Positions 1 through 5,665 of a stretch of 6,560 bases of DNA are shown one piece after another. Position 1 is the stretch's first letter; every line of letters starts with the position of its first letter. A program made the translations under genes and the position numbers. The stretch comes from Flavobacteriales bacterium (GTDB taxonomy: Bacteria; Bacteroidota; Bacteroidia; Flavobacteriales_D; Sanyastnellaceae). Location: positions 1-6,560 of the forward strand of contig CANHYZ010000120.1 in assembly GCA_947464885.1 (NCBI GenBank), in the 5' to 3' direction. Under the pieces are notes generated by a model. The model saw only the letters and a list, made by a program, of their open reading frames with translations. It searched no databases and had not been told where the DNA came from.

Positions 1-1641
1 GGCTCTGGCGTTGAGACTGACCTCCTGCTTTTCGCGACGATCCATGCGCGAAACAAAGAGCGGATAGAGATGCGGTGTTAGAAACCCCGTTGCATCCGGA
101 AGCAGATGATTGCCTCCAAGTTCTTGCACATCATTTCGGTACTCATACTTCAACCAGATGTTGCGCAGGCGGTAGAGATGCACCAGTGCGTCGGCACCGT
201 ATTTCCAGGCTTTGTCCCTGAAGCCGTATGCGCCATAGCCACCAATGGAAAAATGTTCGGATACACGATGACTGGTGCGCAAACCGCCGCCAAGCCGAAA
301 CCCTTCATAATCATTAAAGGCCATCAGCTGCCGTAAGTCGAAATTGACGTAGCCCAGATTCAATTGACCCGTGGTAAGGGCTTCAAATGCGCGCACCCGT
401 CGATCGAGGTGAAAGGCTTCACCTAGGCTATCGATGACTTGGTAGGTGCGCAATTCTTTCGCGTCGGGCTGGCGCTCGCGGTAGCGATTCCAAAGCGTGT
501 CGGATTGTTCTGCCGCTTGCGGTGAAATTTGAAGTGTCACGGGCGTGAATTCGGATGACTTCAAGGGTGCGCCCAGTGTGATGTTTTTGATGTACGAACG
601 CCCTGAGCCGATAAGGGGAAGTCCCGGTCCGGCCGACACCGTTGAGTCAAACAAAATCTTCGAATTCAGTTGTAGGGGAAACCACTTGCGGTTTTCCAAA
701 TAAGCATATTGCTGTTGGATTTTGAAGGAGACTTGTCCTTCGACGGAAGGTTCAGCGACTACTTGTTGAATGGCATACGCATTACTGTTGATGTAGAGCG
801 TTCCCCGCATGGCAGGAAAGTTCTTTTTTGATTTGGGTTGAAACGTTATGGTGAAAATGGTGTCGATACCACTGCGCGTTGTATCAACCCATTCAAATCG
901 ATACTTGTTGATGGCATTGTCTGCCAGCGGGCTCATGTACTTAACGCCCATTAGTTCTACGGACTCACCATAGAAGGAGAACGATTGCAATTGCGTACCC
1001 AAGAGGAAGAGGTCTGTTGTTTTGAGGCCTGAAACACGATTGGCAATAATCGTTTCTTCACTATGGTTGGGTGGCAGAAATTTGCGTTGGGTGATACTTT
1101 CCATCAAAAACAAATACTGTTGGTTGAGGAAGGTTTGGGCTTCTTTTTCGTCTTTGCTGAGTCGATTGAATCGGGCCGTGTCTTGAAACAACGAGGAGTC
1201 CATTTCAGCGCCGAAAGCCAGGATATTGTAGCTGTCGTAGGTAAAGGCTAGGTCGCTTTCGGGGTTGTTTTTACGCTTGTTTTCGATGGCTTCGCGAATG
1301 ATGCGTTCGGCTGGATTTACGCCGGGAAGAATGGTAATCTCGGTCAGCAGGTTTTCGTTTGGCTTCAGTTTGATGGGGCCTTCGTTGAGCTGATCGGCAG
1401 TAACTGTGCGTGCTTCATAGCCAATCAGATTGAAATGTAAATCGTGCTGTGGGTCGAGGAGCGTAATCTCAAAAATGCCGTCGATATCGCTGTAGGTAGC
1501 ATTCAATGTTCCTGCCTCAGAGACCGAGACAAACACCAATGGTTCACCTGAGCCTTTGTCGACAACTTTGCCCCTGATGGTTTGCGCCATACATGCTGTT
1601 TCCAACACCAAGAGGAGCAGCAGGGAGATAATCTTTCGCAT
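1..1641 (-). CDS. DUF5686 / carboxypeptidase-regulatory-like domain outer-membrane protein, 3' end cut by window edge
   Basis: Reading the minus strand from ATG at 1641 gives 547 codons with no stop up to base 1, so the C-terminus lies outside the window. Residues 1-19 form a signal peptide (MRK, a leucine-rich core, cleavage probably after CMA with mature Gln20). The cysteine at 17 lacks a proper lipobox because Glu is at -3, so a lipoprotein is unlikely. Residues 21-100 look like the CarboxypepD_reg-like beta-sandwich (TIRGKVVDKGSGEPL, SDIDGIFEI, LIGYEA). Residues 109-127 carry the DUF5686 signature NPAERIIREAIENKRKNNP, and around 443-457 comes NDYEGFRLGGGLRTS, where the predicted C-terminal beta-barrel begins. 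Family members usually run to about 800-870 residues, so roughly a third is missing. Function is not established; an outer-membrane role is inferred. An in-frame TGA (1648-1650) directly upstream fixes the start. It is divergent from the radical SAM gene. Confidence 0.9.
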   Translation of the reverse strand, partial: MRKIISLLLLLVLETACMAQTIRGKVVDKGSGEPLVFVSVSEAGTLNATYSDIDGIFEITLLDPQHDLHFNLIGYEARTVTADQLNEGPIKLKPNENLLTEITILPGVNPAERIIREAIENKRKNNPESDLAFTYDSYNILAFGAEMDSSLFQDTARFNRLSKDEKEAQTFLNQQYLFLMESITQRKFLPPNHSEETIIANRVSGLKTTDLFLLGTQLQSFSFYGESVELMGVKYMSPLADNAINKYRFEWVDTTRSGIDTIFTITFQPKSKKNFPAMRGTLYINSNAYAIQQVVAEPSVEGQVSFKIQQQYAYLENRKWFPLQLNSKILFDSTVSAGPGLPLIGSGRSYIKNITLGAPLKSSEFTPVTLQISPQAAEQSDTLWNRYRERQPDAKELRTYQVIDSLGEAFHLDRRVRAFEALTTGQLNLGYVNFDLRQLMAFNDYEGFRLGGGLRTSHRVSEHFSIGGYGAYGFRDKAWKYGADALVHLYRLRNIWLKYEYRNDVQELGGNHLLPDATGFLTPHLYPLFVSRMDRREKQEVSLNARA

Positions 1642-1648
1642 GATGTTT

Positions 1649-1656
1649 CAAATATA
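1649..1656 (-). promoter_or_regulatory. Candidate Bacteroidota -7 box for the DUF5686 gene
   Basis: The minus strand reads TATATTTG, a full match to TAnnTTTG, ending 7 bases before the ATG at 1641. Transcription normally begins a few bases after this box, so the mRNA would have almost no leader. No TTG was found at the expected -33 distance, so the call rests on the -7 box alone. The box lies in a 42-bp gap shared with the opposite promoter. Confidence 0.42.
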
Positions 1657-1671
1657 GGAGGACGTGGTGTC

Positions 1672-1679
1672 TAATTTTG
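1672..1679 (+). promoter_or_regulatory. Candidate Bacteroidota -7 box for the radical SAM gene
   Basis: TAATTTTG matches TAnnTTTG exactly and ends 4 bases before the ATG at 1684. The first three bases of the box are also an in-frame TAA stop, so no upstream start is possible. The expected -33 region holds TTTCAAA rather than TTG, which weakens the call. If real, the transcript would be leaderless or nearly so. Confidence 0.42.
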
Positions 1680-1683
1680 CCCT

Positions 1684-2712
1684 ATGCCTGCATTCCGATT
1701 TGATGTAATCCCTTACGCGAAGTGTTTAACGCTTCATCGCGTTTGGAATGCCTTGCTGGTGTGGATGTCGTTTTATACGTCGCGCATTTTTGGCCACACT
1801 GTTCATTGGGGTATGCCCATTAGCCTCAGTATTGAACCAACAACGGCGTGTAACCTAGGTTGTCCGGAATGTCCCAGCGGATTGAAGATGTTTTCAAGAC
1901 CAACGGGGAATATTAACTCCGGTGATTTTCGATCATGGATAGATCAAGTGTCGAAGCATGCCATTCACTTGAATTTTTATTTCCAGGGAGAACCGTTTAT
2001 TCATCGCGATTTTTTGACAATGGTCAGCCATGCCCATAAAAGCGGGATGTTTACTTCCACCAGCACAAACGCGCATTTTCTGACCGATGAGGTTGCCCGA
2101 AAAACAGTCCAGTCCGGGTTGAGCCGTTTGATTATTTCAATCGATGGCACGACGCAGGAAGTGTATGAGCAGTATCGCGTCCACGGAAAGCTCGATCAGG
2201 TGCTACGTGGTGCACAGGCCATCATCAGGGCCAAGCGGGAGTTGAACTCCGCCTATCCTCAAGTGATTTTCCAGTTTTTGGTTGTCCGTCCCAATGAGCA
2301 TCAGGTGGACGATATTCTCCGTCTTGGATCCGAGATGGGTGCGGACGAAGTTCGACTGAAGACAGCACAGGTATATGATTATCGACAGGGAAATCCCTTG
2401 ATACCCACCCAGGAGAAATACAGTCGTTACATGCGCCTGAAGGACGGTACATACCGTGTGAAGAACAGGTTGGATAATCACTGTTGGCGCATGTGGAGCG
2501 GGTGTGTCATCACATGGAATGGGAAAGTCGTACCCTGTTGTTTTGACAAGGATGCAACTCATGTGCTGGGTGACCTTTCGGAACAATCTCTGAGCACCAT
2601 TTGGAATGGCGAGCAATACAGGGCCTTCCGCGGAGCCGTTTTTGAATCGAGAAGCAAAATTGACATTTGCGCGAATTGCTCCGAGGGTACCAAAGTGTGG
2701 ACAGAAGCTTAA
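1684..2712 (+). CDS. Radical SAM/SPASM domain protein, substrate unknown
   Basis: This 342-residue protein has the radical SAM cluster motif C56-x3-C60-x2-C63 (TTACNLGCPECPSG), which binds a 4Fe-4S cluster that cleaves S-adenosylmethionine. The GEP motif at 102-104 and the following beta/alpha repeats (STSTNAHFLT, LIISIDGTT) complete the TIM-barrel-like core up to about residue 235. The C-terminal part resembles a SPASM domain: Cys267, Cys274, the segment VITWNGKVVPCCFDKD with Cys285/Cys286, and Cys329-x2-Cys332. These could bind one or two auxiliary clusters. SPASM enzymes include peptide-modifying maturases and sulfatase activators, but no precursor peptide or sulfatase gene is visible nearby, so the substrate cannot be named. 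The N-terminal 45 residues are mildly hydrophobic (LLVWMSFYTSRIF) but not a clear signal peptide. The start is fixed by an in-frame TAA 12 bases upstream; no Shine-Dalgarno is seen. It is followed after 45 bp by dedA on the same strand. Confidence 0.92.
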   Translation: MPAFRFDVIPYAKCLTLHRVWNALLVWMSFYTSRIFGHTVHWGMPISLSIEPTTACNLGCPECPSGLKMFSRPTGNINSGDFRSWIDQVSKHAIHLNFYFQGEPFIHRDFLTMVSHAHKSGMFTSTSTNAHFLTDEVARKTVQSGLSRLIISIDGTTQEVYEQYRVHGKLDQVLRGAQAIIRAKRELNSAYPQVIFQFLVVRPNEHQVDDILRLGSEMGADEVRLKTAQVYDYRQGNPLIPTQEKYSRYMRLKDGTYRVKNRLDNHCWRMWSGCVITWNGKVVPCCFDKDATHVLGDLSEQSLSTIWNGEQYRAFRGAVFESRSKIDICANCSEGTKVWTEA

Positions 2713-2723
2713 TCAGTCAGGAC

Positions 2724-2753
2724 TTGACAGGAAACAGTTTCTTTCTATCTTTC
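2724..2753 (+). promoter_or_regulatory. Candidate promoter for the dedA-family gene
   Basis: TTGACA at 2724-2729 and TATCTTTC at 2746-2753 are separated by 19 bases between TTG and TA, the usual spacing of Bacteroidota promoters (TTG, about 19-21 bases, TAnnTTTG). The -7 box has one mismatch, its last base. It ends 4 bases before the ATG at 2758, so the mRNA would begin near the start codon. The gene may also be read through from the upstream radical SAM gene, since no terminator is seen in the 45-bp gap. Confidence 0.58.
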
Positions 2754-2757
2754 GCCA

Positions 2758-3432
2758 ATGCAAGTGTGGGAGTTTCTCAAGGAGTTGACAAATCCTGAAT
2801 CCATCATTCATCATGGCGGATTGTTCCTTCTCTTGCTGGTCATTTTCGCCGAGAACGGATTTGTCTTTGGTTTTTTTCTACCGGGTGACTCACTCATCTT
2901 TCTGTCCGGTTTGATTTGCGCTACGAAGCCTGATTTGCTCAATACGGATATTACACCACTGACGTTGCTGATGTTTGGTGCTGCTGTTGGTGGCAGTCTT
3001 TTCGGTTATGTTTTCGGAAGGCGTGTTGGGCCGCGGTTGTTTGAGCGCAAGGACTCCATCATTTTTAAGCGAAAGTATTTGGATTTGACGCAGACGTTTT
3101 ATGCCAAGCACGGCGGCAAGACCCTCGTGCTCGGACGCTTCTTGCCCATTATCAGAACCTTCGCGCCAATCATCGCCGGTGTTATCCGTGTACCGGTTCC
3201 GACCTTCATGTTTTTTAATGTGTTGGGAGGAGCTTTATGGATTACCTCCCTGAGTCTGATTGGATATTATTTGGGTACCCAATTTCCGGCCATCGAGCAC
3301 TACGTTGGTTATATCATCATCGGGTTCATCGGTATCACCACAATGCTGCTGGTGCGCACGTATTGGAAGCAGCGCAAGGAAAGCAAGCTCCGAAAAGGGC
3401 AGGAGGAAGAACCTCCGATCTTAATGCCTTGA
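2758..3432 (+). CDS. DedA-family inner-membrane transporter (VTT/SNARE-associated domain)
   Basis: This 224-residue membrane protein has all hallmarks of the DedA family. Early comes FAENGFVFGFFLPGDSLIF (30-48) with Glu32 and Asp44, spaced like the two essential acidic residues of E. coli DedA proteins. Later comes GRFLPIIRTFAPIIAG (126-141) with Arg127 and Arg133, spaced like the two essential arginines. The end carries FNVLGGALW and GYYLG (153-173), a last membrane helix at about 182-200, and a basic, then Glu/Pro-rich cytoplasmic tail. DedA proteins work in the inner membrane; some members recycle undecaprenyl phosphate, the lipid carrier for peptidoglycan, while others affect membrane potential or lipid make-up. 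Which role applies here cannot be told from sequence. Length is normal for the family. The stop lies one base from the end of the convergent ddl gene. Confidence 0.93.
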   Translation: MQVWEFLKELTNPESIIHHGGLFLLLLVIFAENGFVFGFFLPGDSLIFLSGLICATKPDLLNTDITPLTLLMFGAAVGGSLFGYVFGRRVGPRLFERKDSIIFKRKYLDLTQTFYAKHGGKTLVLGRFLPIIRTFAPIIAGVIRVPVPTFMFFNVLGGALWITSLSLIGYYLGTQFPAIEHYVGYIIIGFIGITTMLLVRTYWKQRKESKLRKGQEEEPPILMP

Positions 3433-3433
3433 G

Positions 3434-4402
3434 TTAATAGCAGCTCTGTATAACAGCTGTAATCAGTGATTTTTTGTCGATGCCCTGAACTGCGGCCTGT
3501 TGTGGAATGATACTGGCCTCTGAAAAGCCCGGCGTAGTGTTCACTTCAATCACGAAGATCTCTGAGCCGCGAATGATGAAATCCACGCGAATCATACCAC
3601 GGCAATCCAGTTTCTGGTAAATCTCTTCAGCTTGCATTTGCACGGCGCGATAGAGTTCCTGGTCGATAGGAGCAGGTGTAATTTCCTCCGACTGGCCCTG
3701 GTATTTGGCTTCGTAATCGAAAAATTCTTTTTTGGAAATGATTTGGGTAATGGGCAATGCCGTGATGCGGCCCTCCCATTGAATGACGCCGCAGGTGACT
3801 TCATCGCCTTGAATGAATTCTTCAATGATGATTTGGTCGTCCGCTTTAAAGGCAATGTCTATAGCGCGATGCAAATCTTCCGCGGCATTTACGCGTGAAG
3901 TGCCAATGCTGCTGCCACCGCAGTTGGGCTTAACAAAACACGGTAAGCTAACGATGTCGAGGATGCTTTGAACGGAATAGGGTTCCATCGCTTTCAGTGT
4001 TGTGCTTTGTGCTACACGTAAACCAAACGTCGCCAACACACGCGTTGTCATTTTCTTGTTGAAGGTGAGCGCCATGTTCAGCGTATCGCCTGTTGTGGTC
4101 GGAATTCGCAACAGTTCGAAATAGCCCTGCAGAATGCCGTTCTCTCCGGGCGTGCCATGAATAATCATAAAGACGCCGTCGAAATGGCGTGTCTGTCCGG
4201 CGATGGAGACCGTGAAATCGGCACGATTTACATCGATTTCGCTTCCTTCATATTCAGCGTACCAGCGTGTCGGTGTTACTACCACTTTCAATGGATCGTA
4301 GAGTGAACGGTCGATGTTATTCATGACCATTTGCGCGCTGCGCATACTGACAACGGATTCCCCGCTGAATCCTCCGCATACTACGGCAATAGACTTTTTC
4401 AT
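3434..4402 (-). CDS. ddl: D-alanine--D-alanine ligase
   Basis: This 322-residue ATP-grasp enzyme joins two D-alanines using ATP in the cytoplasm, giving the dipeptide end of the peptidoglycan precursor. The N-terminal part has GGFSGESVVS (10-19), with Glu15 at the place of the E. coli DdlB substrate-binding Glu15, and HGTPGENGILQGYFELL (82-98). The central ATP-grasp part has CFVKPNCGGSSIGTS (155-169) and IIIEEFIQGDEVTCG (191-205). Tyr230 in EFFDYEAKY matches the tyrosine (DdlB Tyr216) typical of D-Ala-D-Ala rather than D-Ala-D-Lac enzymes. The C-terminal part has RVDFIIRGSEIFVIEVNTTPGF, with Asp274, Glu286 and Asn288 as likely magnesium ligands. Length and motif order are complete. The start is fixed by an in-frame TAA two codons upstream (4406-4408). 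It is divergent from the C1 peptidase gene and convergent with dedA. No vancomycin-resistance neighbours are seen. Confidence 0.96.
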   Translation of the reverse strand: MKKSIAVVCGGFSGESVVSMRSAQMVMNNIDRSLYDPLKVVVTPTRWYAEYEGSEIDVNRADFTVSIAGQTRHFDGVFMIIHGTPGENGILQGYFELLRIPTTTGDTLNMALTFNKKMTTRVLATFGLRVAQSTTLKAMEPYSVQSILDIVSLPCFVKPNCGGSSIGTSRVNAAEDLHRAIDIAFKADDQIIIEEFIQGDEVTCGVIQWEGRITALPITQIISKKEFFDYEAKYQGQSEEITPAPIDQELYRAVQMQAEEIYQKLDCRGMIRVDFIIRGSEIFVIEVNTTPGFSEASIIPQQAAVQGIDKKSLITAVIQSCY

Positions 4403-4419
4403 AGCTTAATTGTGTACCA

Positions 4420-4438
4420 AAAGCAAATCTGCTGCTTT
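4420..4438. repeat. Short inverted repeat upstream of ddl
   Basis: AAAGCA (4420-4425) and TGCTTT (4433-4438) are perfect complements around a 7-base loop. It lies 18 bases before the ddl start and could be a regulator site or a small hairpin in the ddl leader. A 6-bp match of this kind can arise by chance, so this is only a candidate. Confidence 0.25.
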
Positions 4439-4460
4439 ATTGGATTGAGCATTCATCGAA

Positions 4461-4492
4461 TATCAACTCATTTGAACATTTTGGGGTTGATA
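4461..4492. repeat. Inverted repeat overlapping the candidate peptidase promoter, possible operator
   Basis: TATCAAC (4461-4467) and GTTGATA (4486-4492) are perfect 7-bp inverted arms with an 18-base spacer. The right arm contains the TTG proposed as the -33 element of the C1 peptidase gene, so a protein bound here would compete with RNA polymerase. The spacing is wide for one dimer site, and a chance match is possible in a region of this size. Confidence 0.3.
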
Positions 4493-4517
4493 GGAGCGAG
4501 GCTTCGAAGTATCATTG
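4487..4517 (+). promoter_or_regulatory. Candidate promoter for the C1 peptidase-mtgA operon
   Basis: TTG at 4487-4489 and TATCATTG at 4510-4517 are 20 bases apart. The -7 box matches TAnnTTTG except for A in place of the first T of TTTG. Transcription would start near 4522, leaving a leader of about a dozen bases before the ATG at 4535. No Shine-Dalgarno is visible, as usual in Bacteroidota. Confidence 0.42.
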
Positions 4518-4534
4518 CGTCACAGATAAATCCC

Positions 4535-5665
4535 ATGAAAAGAATTTTCCTCATTTCTGCTTTTTCCATCGCGGTTTTCAACGCGGGAGCACAGCAGCCT
4601 GCAACTTCACCTTACACCTTCACTGTTGTAAAGGAAAACACGGTCGGTGCAACCGAAAACCAATGTCAAACGGGCACCTGCTGGAGTTTTGCTACGGTTT
4701 CCTTTTTGGAAGCTGAGGTGATACGCAAAGGAGGAAAGCCGGTTGATTTATCGGAGATGTATAATGTGCGTCTGACCTATCCACTTAAAGCCGACAGTTA
4801 TGTGCGGTTTCAGGGTAAGCAGCAATTCGGACCCGGTGGATTGAGTCATGATGTCATCAACATCCTGCGTGATTACGGAGTAGTGCCTGAGTCTGTTTAC
4901 AGTGGCCTGAAGAATGGAACAACTGAATACAATCACAACGGATTGGACGCCATGCTTGAGTCGACAGTGAAAACCGTCCTCGAGCGAAAGTTGAATGAGG
5001 AGGGTGAAGATTGGAAGCGCTCCATAGAGGGGATTCTCGATGCAGAGATTGGAACCTTGCCTCCGGCGAATTTCGAATTCAATGGAAAACAATACACGCC
5101 CGCTTCTTTCCGCGATGCCTTGAAGCTCAATCCGGAGGATTATGTGAGTATCACGTCGTTTAGTCATCACCCCTATTACCGTGAGTTTGTTTTGGAAGTG
5201 CCTGATAATTGGGCAAAGGGAGGTTTTTATAACGTTACAATCGATGATCTGGGAAGAATCGCAGATCATGCCCTTGACAATGGTTATACCATCGCCTGGG
5301 ATGCTGACGTGAGTGAAAAAGGATTTTCGTTCACCCAAGGCGTCGCTGTAATGCCAGCAGAACAACCGAAAAAGGAAGAGTGGTGGACTAAGGTTCATTC
5401 GGAAGTTGTGCCTACGCAGGCTGCGCGTCAAGAGGCGTTTGACCGATTCGAAACAACCGATGATCATTTGATGCACATCACGGGTAAATCAAAGGATCAG
5501 AATGGAAACACCTATTACATCACCAAAAATTCGTGGGGAACAACCAATCCGTTCGGTGGCTATCAGCATGTGTCACGCAATTATTACCTGATGAAGACAG
5601 TAGGTATTGTGGTGCATAAGGATGCTCTGCCGATGGACGTGAAAACCAAACTTGGAATCAAGTAA
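4535..5665 (+). CDS. Secreted C1 family cysteine peptidase (bleomycin hydrolase / aminopeptidase C type)
   Basis: The 376-residue protein starts with a signal peptide (MKRIFLISAFSIAVFNAGAQ, cleavage near residue 19-20), so it should act in the periplasm or beyond. The papain-fold catalytic set is present: Gln43 for the oxyanion hole and nucleophile Cys49 in NQCQTGTCWSFA, His311 in DDHLMHITG, and Asn332 in TKNSWGT. The Cys-His distance of 262 residues and the long insert fit the C1B (bleomycin hydrolase/PepC) branch, in which the C-terminal tail reaches into the active site and limits cleavage to the substrate end. The tail here ends in VVHKDALPMDVKTKLGIK. Eukaryotic and lactobacillar relatives are cytosolic and about 440-455 residues, so this is a shorter exported form. 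The frame stays open upstream to 4331, but that part overlaps ddl and lacks a signal peptide, so ATG 4535 is chosen. The stop overlaps the mtgA start. The natural substrate is unknown. Confidence 0.9.
   Translation: MKRIFLISAFSIAVFNAGAQQPATSPYTFTVVKENTVGATENQCQTGTCWSFATVSFLEAEVIRKGGKPVDLSEMYNVRLTYPLKADSYVRFQGKQQFGPGGLSHDVINILRDYGVVPESVYSGLKNGTTEYNHNGLDAMLESTVKTVLERKLNEEGEDWKRSIEGILDAEIGTLPPANFEFNGKQYTPASFRDALKLNPEDYVSITSFSHHPYYREFVLEVPDNWAKGGFYNVTIDDLGRIADHALDNGYTIAWDADVSEKGFSFTQGVAVMPAEQPKKEEWWTKVHSEVVPTQAARQEAFDRFETTDDHLMHITGKSKDQNGNTYYITKNSWGTTNPFGGYQHVSRNYYLMKTVGIVVHKDALPMDVKTKLGIK

Noticed and set aside
106..1251. Plus-strand open frames at 106-336 and 1063-1251
   Set aside because: Both are antisense shadows of the DUF5686 gene, which reads without a stop from 1641 to the left edge.
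2203..2616. 137-codon minus-strand frame, with another minus-strand frame inside the same stretch
   Set aside because: Both are antisense to the radical SAM/SPASM coding region and show no domain or start signal.
2713..2757. Possible small precursor peptide gene next to the radical SAM enzyme
   Set aside because: The gap is only 45 bases and is better explained by the dedA promoter; the 42-bp gap upstream also has no room for one.
3440..3460. Possible hairpin terminator at the dedA/ddl junction (CAGCT / AGCTG arms, 9-base loop)
   Set aside because: The stem is only 5 bp, has no following T-tract on either strand, and lies in the 3' coding end of ddl.
3434..4402. Ddl as a vancomycin-resistance D-Ala-D-Lac ligase
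   Set aside because: Tyr230 in the EFFDYEAKY segment is the D-Ala-D-Ala type residue, and no VanH- or VanX-like gene is adjacent.
4418..4425. -7-like box TGCTTTTG on the minus strand before ddl
   Set aside because: The conserved second base A is G, and no TTG lies at the expected -33 distance; the evidence is too weak for a promoter call.
4331..4534. N-terminal extension of the C1 peptidase reading frame to an ATG at 4331
   Set aside because: It overlaps ddl on the other strand and has no family similarity. The ATG at 4535 begins a good signal peptide and has a promoter candidate in front.
4748..5476. 242-codon open frame on the minus strand
   Set aside because: It is antisense to the C1 peptidase gene, with no recognisable motif; the plus strand carries a complete catalytic set.
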